A stretch of DNA of 64,000 bases. Source: Budorcas taxicolor (Eukaryota; Chordata; Mammalia; Artiodactyla; Bovidae). Positions 23,886 to 35,047 of the stretch are shown piece after piece. Numbering within the stretch: position 1 is the stretch's first letter; each line of letters starts with the position of its first letter. Where the stretch lies: positions 20,753,775 through 20,817,774 of the forward strand of contig NC_068935.1 of assembly GCF_023091745.1 (NCBI RefSeq), in the 5' to 3' direction. The position numbers were made by a program, and so were the translations under genes. The notes beneath the pieces were generated by a model that saw only the letters and a program-made list of their open reading frames with translations, was not told where the DNA came from and did not search any database.

Positions 23886-25453
23886 CTGGCTTTTAGAAAA
23901 ATCAAACATATACTGCAGGATGACAGTGAGTTCAAGCAAATCATAAGCCTCAGTAGCAGCTTCTCTACCAGAATTTTTATCTTTGCTAGAGCTGATTAGC
24001 AAGGACTCAGGTATTTGGTACATGGTCATTGGTCCTATGAGTGAGTTCTTTTTCATCCCTACTAAGGAAGAAGATCAGAAGCAGTTTCCATTTACTTAGA
24101 CTAGATAACAGATTACATTTGCTTTATTTCCACCAGCACTATTAATTCACCTATTCTGTTAAATATAGTTCCAAGAATTCTGAATTTTCTGAACATTTTA
24201 CATAATATCATGTTGATACATTATATCAATGATGTCATGTGAATCAGACAAGATGAAAAATAAGTGGCAGGTAATTTGAAGGCATTAGTAAGAAACATGA
24301 GCACCAGAAGTTAGAATATAAAACCTATGAAAGATTCAGAGGCCCATGACATTATTAAAGGTTTTAGAGTGGTCTAGGGTATGCCAGGATAACTCCTTCA
24401 AAGTAAAAGAAAATTTATTTCATCATACCTCTTATCACTAAGAAAAGAGACCAATACCTGATAGTGGTTCGACAGGCAGTATATTGCACATTGGGAATAT
24501 TACTTCAATATATTACCTGGTGCTATGAAAGGATGCCAGCTTTGAGTAGGGGCCAGAGCAGGGAAAATCTCTGTAACTGGTCCAGGCTGTCATATAAGTG
24601 GCCCTGTTGTTTGGGTCATGTGACTCAGAAAACCCTATGGTACTCGAAGTTTTGAGAATAGGAAAAGATGTCATGTGGAATTTATCAGTTTTAGTAGGGG
24701 AATCACAGTGTAGACCAATGTGTTCTAGAATAAAGACATGCCACTTTCACTGGAAAATTGCATACCATTTGAAAACCAGTCCCTGACATTCTATTAAACT
24801 ATAGTAGAGTGACTCATCATGGAACATCAAGTGACCACATGGCCAGAACTGTCCATATTGAGCTGGGCTCTAAAAGATTCTAGACGAAGTTATAAGGTTT
24901 TGTAGACCTAGCAGTGATTTACTGTAAGATGAAGTGGTACATCTAGGGCTGGTTGTGAGCAGGGCCAGATGGTACGAGTAAACTACATGAGTAGATGGAT
25001 CACATTTTCACGTCACCCATCACTGTTGTATTTGCACCTTTTTCTCGGTTTTCACTTATAGCCACATTTGTGATGGTGGTGATGATGGTGGTAGTGCACC
25101 TTACAATTGGCTGATGGAAAAGGGAAAACACCAAGCTTCATTCACAAACTGACCAGTTCAATATGTGGGTGCAAAGCCAAAAGTGGACTTTCGGTATACT
25201 ATAGCCCCACTCAGAAAAGCAACAAGCTAAACACATAGTCATCCACTCTGTCTGAAAGAAAGATTTGAGGGAAATTCTCAGATGGTGCAAATGACCATTT
25301 ACTGTGTATGGGGAAAAACTGGCCTAAGTTGAGAGTATTAGGAACTTATTTTAGTGAAAGATCAAAAGATCGGGGCAAGAAGGTATAGAAAAGAGGCAAA
25401 TGATAGACTTGGGGAAGTGTGGATAAACCTCTAGGAGTAGATACCAGGTTTGA

Positions 25454-25678
25454 GGGCTTCTCTGGTGGTGCTAACAGTAAAGAATCCACCTGTAAATCAG
25501 GAGACACAGGAGATGTGGGTTTGATCTCTGGGTCAGGAAGATCCCTTGGAAGTGGGCATGGCAACCCACTCCAGTACTCTTGACTGGAGAATCCCATGGA
25601 CAGAGGAGCCTGGCAGGCTACAGTTCATAGGATCACAGAGAGTCAGACATGCCTGAAGTGACTCAACACACACACATG
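25454..25678 (+). repeat. Bov-tA SINE with TSD
   Basis: Full-length Bov-tA. TSD taccaggtttga at 25442-25453 and taccaggtgtga at 25679-25690 (11/12), inserted into the ERVL relic. Confidence 0.95.
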
Positions 25679-26399
25679 TACCAGGTGTGAAGATCTTCAA
25701 ACCACCTGTTAAAACATGCCAGAATCATCTGCCACAGAGGGGCACTAACAACCAAGTGGACAGGATTGTTTGGCTAGTTTACATTGCCTAGTCCCTGTCA
25801 CAGACAACTCCGGTGCTGACAAAATGGGAACAGAAATATAATATCTCAGGTGGCAGAGATGGAGGCTATGTATGTGCCAAATAAAATGAAGTTCCACTCA
25901 CAAAGCTGATATAGCTATTGCCTCTGCCAGAAGTCCATCCTGTTAGCAACAGAGAGAAGCTGAATCTCCAATATGGTACCATCCCTCAAAGAGACTAGCC
26001 AGGCTTTTGGTGGCAAATTAATTATATTGAATCCCTTCCATCTTGGAAGGGCAGTGATTCATGTTGACTAAGACTAACATGTATCCTGGATCAGAGTCTC
26101 AGTCACCATCACTATCTGAGGGTTTACACAATGTTTATTCCAATAACATGTTATCCCATGTAGCACTGTATGTTTGATATCAAGAAACATATTTTACAGC
26201 AAAGGAGGTGAAACAGTGGACACATCACCATGGGATCTGCTAGTCCTATCACATCCACAGTACACAAAAGTTACTGGCCTGATAGATCAATAGGACAGCC
26301 TTTGAAAGTGCAACTAAAGCATCATATTGAAGATGGTAGCCTGTGAGATGGGAGTCCCATTCTCCATGAGGTAGTGTACACACAAAATCAATGTACTTT

Positions 26400-26632
26400 A
26401 GTATTCACCACTTGATGCAAAAAGCTGACTCATTGGAAGACTCTGATGCTGGGAAAGATTGAAGGAAAAAGGAGAAGAGGGCAGCAGAGGATGGGATGGC
26501 TGGATAGCATCACTGATTCAATAGAAATGGGCTTGGACAAACTCCAGGAGATGGTAAGGGACAGGGACGCCTGGTATGCTGCAGTCCATCGGGTCACAAA
26601 GAGTCAGATACAACTTAGCAACTGAACAGCAA
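26400..26632 (+). repeat. BovB 3' end, short
   Basis: About 230 bp of BovB 3' end in sense orientation (gcaaaaagctgactcattgg through caacttagcaactgaacagc), diverged. No clear TSD. Confidence 0.88.
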
Positions 26633-27909
26633 CAACAATCCTTGCTTACTATAAGCTCCATGTAACCCATTTGGAAAATGTATACTTCCTGTCCCTATAA
26701 ATCTGGGCTCTGTGAATTTAGAGGTCTTGGCTCCCAGAGAGGGATTGCTTCCACCAGGGGACACAGAAAGAGCACTTGTATACTTCAGATTCTTCAGACA
26801 TGTCACTCTAACAGATAGGCAGAGAAAGGAGTCACCATCTTGACAAGGATAATTTACTCTGATGATCAGAAGGAGATAAATCTTTTTTTACACAATGAAG
26901 GTAGGGAAGAATATTTGACACCCAGTTCACCTACTAGAATGTTTCATTACTCCTTTGTCTAATTTTGATGGTCAAGAGAAAATTTTATTAGTTATGGGCT
27001 TACAAGAGCATAGTAAACAGGGAAGAGGGTTTGATCACACCAAATAAATCATATAGGCCAGCAGAAGTAGCAGCCAATGGTGAGGAGAATCTAGTCTAAA
27101 CTGTGAATATTAGATGTACCTTGAGATCAATGCTGTGTCAGGAACTGTAGTTTATTCTACTAGCCTTCATCTTGTAAATTCCTGTTGGGAAAAAATAAGA
27201 CCAAATAGAATTCTATTAATATTCTGTCCTTACAATTTACTAAGTAAATGAATTGAAGTGATAAAAATCATGAACTGTAGTCAGCATCATTGTGCATGAC
27301 AGATTTCCCATGAGAACCGAGATACTCATTCTCCCAGCTACTAAGAATATTGGTACCTGAGTGCTTGCAGCTAACCTCCTTTCTGAGAATTTCCCTCTGT
27401 TGAAGAAAATCATCTTGGTCTAAGTGATGCCAAACTCCATGGGCACGTTGTGTCCAGGACTGTCCATGTAGGGGGGATAAAGGTCAAACCCCCATGCCTG
27501 CAAGTACATTATAGTTTTAGAGTACCCACTGAGACCACGAGGGCTTTGTTGCAGCCACATCAGAATTCAACTCTCACTTTTCTCAATCTTATATCCTTCA
27601 CTCCCCAACAAGTACTTATCTTGAGGGCACAACCCCATAAAATTCTTGGATGTCAAGTTCCATCATCTACTCAATAGCCCAGGGAAACTGATCTAAGATA
27701 TGTTGCATTTGATTTTCTGTGCTATTTTGATTGATATATTTTATTTTTTTTATTTTATAGTCATTTATTGCTGATTTAAATAAGTGCATTTTGTGTATTG
27801 TCTTTGTATCCAGTAGCCTTGCTAAATTAATTTATTCATGTAGTTTCTCTAGAGTCATTTTTTTCTATTTTCTACCTATATAATCATGTGATTTATGAAT
27901 AATGGCATA

Positions 27910-28031
27910 TTTGCTGCTGCTGCTGCTGCTAAGTCGCTTCAGTCATGTCCGACTCTGTGCAACCCCATAGACGGCAGCCCACCAGGCTCCCCCATCCCTG
28001 GGATTCTCCAGGAAAGAACACTGGAGTGGGT
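27910..28031 (-). repeat. Bov-A monomer SINE
   Basis: Reverse-oriented single Bov-A unit starting with (CTG)n. A short TSD catatt lies at 27904-27909 and 28032-28037 in old L1. Confidence 0.93.
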
Positions 28032-28345
28032 CATATTCATGTCTTTTCAATTCTTTTCTATACCTTTTCCTTGCCTAATTGCACTAGCTGGTACATGCAA
28101 GTACAATGTCAAATAGAGGTAGTAAGAGCAAGCATATTTTTCTTATTTCTAATCTCAGGGGGAAAGCTATAACATGTCACCATTGAATACGATGTTTGCT
28201 GTACATGTTTTGCATATATTTTAATCAGAATAAGGGCCTTACAATTAACTTCTAGTTTTCTAACATTTTTGTGTAGTTGTTGATTTCTAATATTTAATGT
28301 ATTATTTATTGATATGATCACAAGATTTTTCCTTTATAAGTAAGT

Positions 28346-28545
28346 AAGTGTCAGTAGCTCAGTTGTGCCTGACTCTTTGCGACCCCATGGACTGCAGCCC
28401 ACCAGGCTCCTCTGTCCATGAGATTTTCCTGGCAAGGATACTGGAGGGGGTTGCCATTTCCTTCTCCAAGGGATCTTCCCAACCCACAGATTGAACCTGG
28501 GTCTCCTGCACTGCAGGCAGATTCTTTACTGACTGAGCTACACAC
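28346..28545 (-). repeat. Bov-tA SINE
   Basis: Bov-tA in reverse orientation, from gtagctcagttgtgcctgac to the tRNA-like head gactgagctacaca, which is slightly truncated. Confidence 0.93.
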
Positions 28546-29062
28546 TATTAATATGATGAATTACATTAACCAGTTTGTTTATTTTTATATATTTTTAATT
28601 CACATACAACAAATGTCATTCTTTTGGAATGCAGTTCTATGATTTTCAACAAAAGCATGTAGTCCAATAATTTTCATCAATCAAGACACAGAACAATTCA
28701 ATCACCAGAAAAAAATTTCTGCATATACCTCTTTGTACTAATCTCACCAAATCTCAGCCTCTCACAGTCACTGATTTGTTCTTGGTCCCAATATATTTGC
28801 CTTTTTCAGAATATAATCTAAATGGAGTTAGAGTAAACTACCTCCTTTTAAACCTGATTCATTTTACTGAGTACAACAGGTTTGAAATCCATACATGCTG
28901 TATAGATCAATTCATTTTAATTTTTGTCACAGAGTAGTATTCCATTGTAAGGATGAACCAGTTTGTTTTTCTAGGCAGACACTGAAAGAAGTTTGCATTG
29001 TTTCTAGTTTGGAGTAATTTTGAATAAACCACAACAAATATATTCATATGTGATTTTTGTAT

Positions 29063-29512
29063 CAGTCAGTTCAGTCACTCAGTCGTGTCCAACTCTTTGC
29101 GACGCCATGATCCGCAGCACGCCAGGCCTCCCTGTCCATCACCAACTCCCAGAGTTCACCCAAACGCATGTCCATTGAGATGGTGATGCCATCCAACCAT
29201 CTCATCCTCTGTTGTCCCCTTCTCCTTCTACCTTCAATATTTCTCAGCATCAGGGTCTTTTCAAATGAGTCAGCTCTTCGCATCAGGTGGCCAAAGTATT
29301 GGAGTTTCAGCTTCAACATCAGTCCTTCCAATGAACACCAAGAACTGATCTCCCTTAGGATGGACTGGGTGGATCTCTTTGCAGTCCAAGGGACTCTCAA
29401 GAGTCTTCTCCAACACCACAGTTCAAAAGCATCAATTTTTCAGTGCTCAGCTTTCTTTATAGTCCAACTCTCACATCCATACATGACTACTGGAAAAACA
29501 ATAGACTTGACT
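29063..29512 (-). repeat. BovB 3' end fused to L1 5' UTR
   Basis: 450 bp of BovB 3' end in reverse orientation. A minus-strand frame at 29071-29400 still reads the C-terminal ORF2 stretch (LKLQYFGHLMRRADSFEKT). Homology stops at about 29512, within tgact, and runs directly into the ruminant L1 5' region without spacer. Confidence 0.9.
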
Positions 29513-29833
29513 TTGGGCAGCCTGTATATTGAAGCTCAGGGCTATGTTCCTGTGTTGCTGGAGAATTTGTGCAGTATGTCTTGCTCTGGAACTTGTTGGC
29601 CCTTGGCTGATGCTTGGTTTCAGTGTAGGTATGGAGGCGTTTGATGAGCTCCTGTCTATTAATGTTGCCTAGAGTCAGGAGTTTTCTGGTGTTCTCAGGA
29701 TTTTAACTTAAGCCTCCTGTTTCTAGTTTTCAGTCTTATTTTTGCAGTAGCCTCAAGACTTCTCCATCTATACAGCACTGTTGATAAAACATCTTGGTTA
29801 AAGATGAAAAGTTTCTCCACAGTGAGGGACACC

Positions 29834-30243
29834 CAGAGAGGTTCACAGAGTTACATGGAGAAGAGAAGAGGGAGGAAGGAGATAGAGGTGCCCAGGGTGA
29901 GTTGAGGTGGAATCAAAAGAGGAGAGAGCAAGCTAGCCAGTAATCACTTCCTTATGTGCACTCCACACTCTGGACTGCTCAGAGATGTTCATGAATTTAT
30001 ACAGAGAAGAGAAGAGGAAGGAAGGAGACAGAGGTGGCCAGGAGGATAAAGGGGGAAATCAAAGGAGAGAAACAGATCTAGCCAGTAATCTGTTCCCTAA
30101 GTGTTCTCCATCGTCCGAAACACACAAACAGATTCACAGAATTGGGTAGAGAAGGGGGAGGGAGGAGATAGAGGCGACCTGGTGGAGAAAAGGAGAGTCC
30201 AAAGAGGGAGAGAGCAATCAAGCCAGTAATCTTGCTCCCAAGT
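29834..30243 (-). repeat. Three tandem monomers in the L1 5' UTR
   Basis: Units start at about 29834, 29980 and 30128 (146, 148 and about 116 bp). Each contains gagaagagaagagg- or gagaaggggga-like purine-rich sequence, ggaggagatagagg-like sequence and agccagtaatc near its end. Divergence between units is substantial. Confidence 0.8.
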
Positions 30244-30290
30244 AAAAATGGGTACTGAAGATTGGGTTCTTAAATGTACAAAATTGATAA

Positions 30291-30706
30291 CATGTATACT
30301 AACACATATATATGGAATTTAGAAAGATGGCAATGATGACCCTGTATGCAAGACAGCAAAAAAGACACAGATGTGTATAGCGGACTTTTGGACTCAGAGG
30401 GAGAGGGAGAGGGTGGGATGATTTGGGAGAATGGCATTGAAACATGTATACTATCATGTAAGAATCGAATCACCAGTCTATGTCCGATGCAGGATACAGC
30501 ATGCTTGGGGCTGGTGCAGGGGGATGACCCAGAGGGATGTTGTGGGGAGGGAGGTGGGAGGGGGGTTCATGTTGGGGATCACATGTACACCCGTGGTGGA
30601 TTCATGTCAATGTATGGCAAAAGCAATACAGTATTGTAAAGTAAAATAAAGTAAAAATAAAAATTAACAAAAAAGACTAAAAAAAAAAAGAAAGCAAAAA
30701 AAAAAA
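30291..30706 (+). repeat. Ruminant L1 3' end inserted in the L1 5' UTR
   Basis: Sense-orientation L1 3' UTR (tatatatggaatttagaaag, gggatgacccagagggatg, then the G-rich run and an A-rich tail). It lies opposite to the host L1. The host resumes at aaatatcaaaaatcaaag. Confidence 0.9.
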
Positions 30707-30985
30707 ACAAATATCAAAAATCAAAGATTAAAAATCTAGAGTAGAGGTTGGATTTTCAAAAATACAATATTAAAGAGAAGAAAGAAACAGTCACAAAAAT
30801 TATAAAATATATATATATGAAGTTTGCTTAAAAAATATGGTCTCTCTTTTATTTGCAAAGTAATAGTAGGTTATAGAAATGAAAATTAAAGGAGTAATAG
30901 AGGGCTTAAAAAGTAAAAAAAATTCAAATTAAAGAATGATAGTAAAAATAGTAAAAAATATATCTAGGACTTTCTCTGGTGTTGT

Positions 30986-31170
30986 TGTCACATGACTGAG
31001 CAACTTCACTTTCACTTTTCACTTTCATGCATTGGAGAAGGAAATGGCAACCCACTCCAGTATTCTTGCCTGGAGAATCCCAGAGACAGAGGAGCTTAGT
31101 GGGCTGCCGTCTATTTGGGTCGCACAGAGTCGGACACGACTGAAGCAGCTTAGCAGCAACTTAGCAGCAG
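30986..31170 (+). repeat. Bov-A2 SINE, first unit mostly missing
   Basis: It begins in the tail of the first unit (catgactgagcaacttcac) and has a complete second unit ending in tagcagcaacttagcagcag. A perfect 10-bp TSD ctggtgttgt lies at 30976-30985 and 31171-31180. Confidence 0.95.
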
Positions 31171-31379
31171 CTGGTGTTGTGGGCAGTGTGGGGTCAGTTC
31201 ATTTTCGGATAGTTCCTTGATCTGGCTTATATTTCTCAAGATCTATAGGTTCCTTCCTATGTAGTCGGTGCTAACTACAGGGTTTTAATCTATCGCTCCT
31301 GTCACTTCCAAAGAGGTTCCCTATGTTTTAGCTTCTTCTGTTTGCTGGTCTCTTCAGTGTCTAATTTCCACCCTGACAC

Positions 31380-32280
31380 AGGGGGCGGTGGTGGACACTT
31401 TTTTAGGCTCATTTGTTCAGTCGTGCTGTGGGGAGGGAGGGACGCTGCAAACAAATAACACTGGTGTGTGTTCGCAGTGTCTTGGCCACACTGGGCCTGC
31501 CCCCCGCTCACGGCATGTGTGCTTCCCTGTCTACACTGCTTAGGCTCTAGATTGCTCTGCCGGGAACTGTCTGCGGCCAGCCCTGGGTTGTATGCACTTC
31601 CCATGTCTAAGCCGCTCAGGTTCAGGTACTCGGATAGTCCTCAGAGGCACAGACTCCATTGGGCCTGCGTTTTGTGCCCTTCCCAGATCCGAGCAGGCCA
31701 GGTGACCAGGTGTTTGATGAGCACAGTCGTTACGACTTATCGCCTCCCCCGTCCCTGCCACTCGGTTTTCTGGGTGTACAACCGATGCACCTTCTCAGCG
31801 GATGTTGACCGTCCAGAATCCCAAGAAGTCTTGGTTAGCAAGGAAGCCTGCTTGCAGTTTGGTAGATAATGCCTCTCTGGGGCCGTGATTGCCTCCTTCC
31901 AGCTCTGGCTGCCCTCGCCTACCTGTCTCTGGAGGGGGATAGGCTGGTCTGCAGACGGCTAGCTCTGCTCAGTCCTTTGTTCTGTGAGTGGGCCTGATGG
32001 TGTCTTAGGTTAGGGCTTTTCACATAGCTCTAGTCAGCTCTTTGTTCTGTGAGCAGGCCTGGTGGTGTCTTAGGTTAGGGCTTTTCGCTTGGTAGCTATC
32101 CCACAGTCTGGTTTGCTAGCCCAAGTTAGTTCCCTCCGACTGCACTTGGGGCATTCAGGCCCTGTCCTTACTCTAAGCAATGCAGCCCTCACCTCCCTGC
32201 CCAGCCCCCGCTCGCTAGTGGCAGATGCAGGCGTCTGTGCTGCTTCTCCACTGGGGGAGTTACTGTTGGGCACGTAATCT
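31380..32280 (-). promoter_or_regulatory. CpG-rich part of the L1 5' UTR (presumed former promoter)
   Basis: This is the most CpG-dense stretch in an otherwise AT-rich window, with frequent cg steps between 31385 and 31830. L1 5' UTRs hold internal pol II promoters, so this is the likely promoter part of the inserted L1. Whether it is active is not visible from sequence. Confidence 0.45.
31969..32098. repeat. 65-bp tandem duplication within the L1 5' UTR
   Basis: tttgttctgtgag and gtgtcttaggttagggcttt occur twice, 65 bp apart, with a handful of differences. It may be a feature of the L1 subfamily rather than of this locus. Confidence 0.85.
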
Positions 32281-32284
32281 ATGG

Positions 32285-32308
32285 GTTTTATTTATTTATT
32301 TATTTTTC
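32285..32308. repeat. (TTTA)n simple repeat
   Basis: About five TTTA units near the 5' end of the L1 insertion. Confidence 0.8.
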
Positions 32309-32632
32309 CTCCCGGTTATGTTGCCCTCTGTGGTTCCAAGGCTCGCCACAGACTTGGCAGTGAGAGTGTTTCCTGGTGTTTGGAAACCTCTCTTTTTTAA
32401 GACTCCCTTCCCGGGACGGAGCTCCATCCCTACCTCTTTTCTCTGTCTTTTATATTTTTTCCTACCTCTTTTTGAGACAATGGGCTGCTTTTCTGGGTGC
32501 CTGATGTCATCTGCCAGCATTCAGAAGTTGTTTTGTGGAATTTACTCAGCGTTGAAATGTTCTTTTGATGAATTTGTGGGGGAGAAAGTGGTGTCCCCAG
32601 CCTATTCCTCCACCATCTTAGGATTGCCACCT

Positions 32633-33480
32633 CAATTATGTTCATTCTAAATGTTTTTGTCTACTAATTCTATCATCTATATTCTTTCCATATTAAATGA
32701 TTTTTCCTTTTCCTCATTACAAGTTATATTTACTTGCTGCTTTTTATGCTTGGCAATTTTTGTTTGGAAGACAAACATTGTGAATTTTACTTTGTTTAGG
32801 TTGGACATTTTTGTATTCCAATAAAATTCTTGAGCTTTGTTCTGGGACATATACTCTGAAATGGAATAATCACTTTGCGTTTGTTTTAGAGGTCTCATAG
32901 TAAGGAGTGCAGCTGTGCTTAGTCTAGGGCTAATTTTCCTATTATTGAGGTAAGAATTTTCTGTATATTCTACTCAGTTATCTGAATCCTGGGTTTTCGT
33001 AGTCTGACTAGTGGCAACAGAAACTATTCTTAGACTGTTTGAGCACTGAATTCTTATGCCTAGTCATTTCAGATGGTTCAGCAGACATATGTTGGATTAG
33101 CACTTAGTTGAACACTTGAGGAGACTATCTACAGATCTGCATGGTTCTTTTTTTGTGTAGGTCTTTTCTCTTCGGTACTCTGTCCTGCAAACCCAAGTTG
33201 CCTTGGTCTTCCCAGATCTTTAGTTATGTCTTTTCAAATCAAGGAGACTCAAACTTTGCCTGACTTCCTGTTCCTTGCATTGCAGCTTGGAAATACTCCA
33301 AAGGCAGTATGCTAGGGCAATCATACAGCTTCCTGTGTTTGTCTTCCGTCTCTCAGGGGTCACTGCAATTTATCCCCTGGTGTCTAATATCTTGAGAACT
33401 GTTTTATATATTTTGTCCATGAATTTAGTTGTTTCAGTCAGGAGAGTAAATCCAGTTCCTTTTCATTTTTGCCCAAAGTG
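32633..33480 (-). repeat. Ancient L1 5' UTR relic
   Basis: It matches an old mammalian L1M 5' region in reverse orientation (gacaaacattgtgaatttta, attcttgagctttgttctgg, gcagtatgctagggcaatca). The true start is expected near 33470. Family from memory. Confidence 0.55.
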
Positions 33481-33499
33481 AAAGTTTCCCATTCTTTAT

Positions 33500-34620
33500 T
33501 TTGAAAAATCTTTTTCTTGGCTCCTGCGACATGACTTCCTCTTGATTATCCCCCTACTTTTGTTCCACACATCTCTTAATTTGGGTATCTCTGTTCTTGT
33601 CTTTATATTCTCCCTCTCAGAGCTCATCTGTGATTTTGAGTCCAGGTACTATCCCTTCTGATAACATCTTAAGTATTTATTTACTTGAATGTCTGTATCA
33701 TATCTACAACTGCCTAAAGGAAATTCTACTTAGATGTCTTGTTCTCATTTAAAATTCAAAAGGTTGGTGTTTTCTTAGGGTGTTGAATAGCCTGGATTCT
33801 AGTCCTTACTTTGCCACTACCTTATTAGGTAACCTTAGAGAAATCACTTACACTTTCTTAGCTTTAATTGCATCATGTATATATTGAAGAAGCTTGATTA
33901 GATAATTTCTGAACTTTTTTCCTAGTTGTAACATTCTTTTATTCTAGGTACCTCTGGTTAAAACTTAAATTTTCATTATCTTCTTTTTCTGAAAGCTAAT
34001 TGCTTTCACTTCACATCTGCCTTATACCGTAACCTCCTAAGAAGCTTTCTTTCTCCTATCTAACCTGTTGGACATAACAGCCAAAATATTATTCCTTAAA
34101 TATTCTTATCAACTCATATTCTTGTGAGAACTTGCAATAACTCTTTGTTGCCTGACACATTAAATACAATCGTCTACCTGACTTTTAAAATTCTTATCCT
34201 TTTTATGCACTCTTATGTCCTGCTACTCACCTATATGAACTTTCAGCCTCACTGTGGATGATCTCTTCTTTATTCCATCTTCCTATTCCTCCTCCTATGA
34301 CTACTGTTCTCATAGCTTGATGCATCCTTTTTTTCCACCCATCCAAGTACTCACTATCTCTCAAGGTCCAGCTCGAACCTCACTTCCTCCATTGAAGTCT
34401 TTGCCTACTGCTTTGGAACACAGTGACCTCTTTACCTTGTAAGCTCCTTTTCTACTTCCTCAGTACATACACCTCATGGTCTAATTGCTAAATATCTGAT
34501 TATTCCATGCCTGGTAATTTTTTTGTTTTCTCATACAGAATTTAAGGTCTTTAGAGACACAAACCATGCCTTCTTGTTTTTTAGGTATGATTTCTTCCAA
34601 ACATACAGTATTTGTCAAGA
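33500..34620 (+). repeat. L2 LINE, 3' part of ORF2 and 3' UTR
   Basis: Sense-orientation L2 split by a MIR-like SINE: 33500-33774 (ggctcctgcgacatgactt, aactgcctaaaggaaattct) and 33951-34620 (ctctcaaggtccagctcgaa, aagtctttgcctactgc). No frame survives. Confidence 0.65.
33775..33950 (+). repeat. MIR-family SINE inside L2
   Basis: gcctggattctagtccttac, then actttgccactacc and aaatcacttacactttctta match the conserved core of MIR-type SINEs. Confidence 0.6.
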
Positions 34621-34690
34621 AATTATCATTTGATTAAGCCATTCAATTGGGGTTTAATTTGTCTTTTTCCTGAATTATCATTGTGTCTGT

Positions 34691-34786
34691 GGTGTGTGTA
34701 AATAGTGCTGGCTCCTAAGACAGTTTGTGCTTATGTTTGGTGTGTGTAAATAGTGCTGGCTCCTAAGACAGTTTGTGCTTATGTTT
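34691..34786. repeat. Perfect 48-bp tandem duplication
   Basis: Two adjacent identical 48-bp units, 34691-34738 and 34739-34786, each starting ggtgtgtgtaaatag and ending gtgcttatgttt. I compared them base by base and found no difference. Confidence 0.97.
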
Positions 34787-35047
34787 ATTCATTTTATGCT
34801 GAGATTTGCATATGCTTTCTGACCACTGTCCGTTGCTAACTTTTCAGAAGCAAGTCAGCCCTTGGTTAATGATTCTGAGCTGGAATTTTGGAATACAGAT
34901 CTGTCTTGATGGCAGGAGCTATGCTAGTACCACATCATCCATCCCTTAGTGAACTTGGCAGATCTTTGTTGGGAAATCTGTGAGTGAATCATCGTGACAA
35001 AGAGGAAGAGAAAAGCTCAAAGCTCTAGACCTTGATGGCTTAAGAAT

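Larger units (their letters stand above)
24300..26860 (+). pseudogene. ERVL-like pol remnant (reverse transcriptase/RNase H to integrase)
   Basis: Old endogenous retrovirus polymerase region, inactive. In the integrase part a stretch at 26011-26040 reads WQINYIESLP, where this family normally has an aspartate at the fourth position as the first catalytic residue; here it is asparagine. A little further on, 26201-26245 reads KEVKQWTHHHGIC followed by a stop. Many frame breaks occur upstream. The region is split by a Bov-tA (25454-25678) and a BovB piece (26400-26632). Family assignment is by memory of the integrase region; a search with the translated fragments would settle it. Confidence 0.6.
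20690..27700 (+). repeat. Decayed ERVL-like provirus body
   Basis: A long tract in which 24300-26860 can be recognised as ERVL-type pol; the flanking parts (20690-22560, 23180-23560, 26860-27700) are assigned only by continuity. Frames are full of stops. It hosts a BovB, two hAT relics, L1 tails, a Bov-tA and a further BovB piece. Gag and LTR parts were not proven, and the limits are approximate. Confidence 0.5.
27720..29062 (-). repeat. Ancient L1 fragments
   Basis: Old L1 in reverse orientation: ORF2-type sequence at 27720-28345 (tgtctttgtatccagtagcc, tgcctaattgcactagctgg) and 3' UTR-type at 28550-29062 (tattccattgtaaggatg, gtttctagtttggagtaatt). It is interrupted by two SINEs. Confidence 0.7.
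29508..32632 (-). repeat. Ruminant L1 5' UTR and pre-ORF1 region, 3'-truncated
   Basis: On the minus strand the 5' end lies at about 32632, where ggattgcc and ccatcttagg (read on plus) form the YY1-site-like start typical of L1. It runs to the region just before ORF1, ending at the BovB junction. GC- and CpG-rich from about 31380 to 32280. Frames here (such as 31468-31869) are not protein-like. It carries later L1 (30291-30706) and Bov-A2 (30986-31170) insertions. The assignment rests on memory of bovine L1 5' sequence and on the ORF1-proximal stretch. Confidence 0.7.

Noticed and set aside
29035..29047. Possible TSD of the BovB/L1 block: caaatatattcat versus caattatgttcat at 32633-32645 (11/13)
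   Set aside because: The left copy is separated from the BovB end by about 15 bp that reads as host L1, and both are AT-rich, so chance similarity is likely.
31468..31869. Open frame of 133 codons in GC-rich DNA
   Set aside because: Explained by the CpG-rich L1 5' UTR, where stops are rarer. Overlapping frames on the other strand are equally open.
31380..32280. CpG island marking a gene promoter
   Set aside because: The flanks and the start motif fit an L1 5' UTR, and no host exon is nearby.
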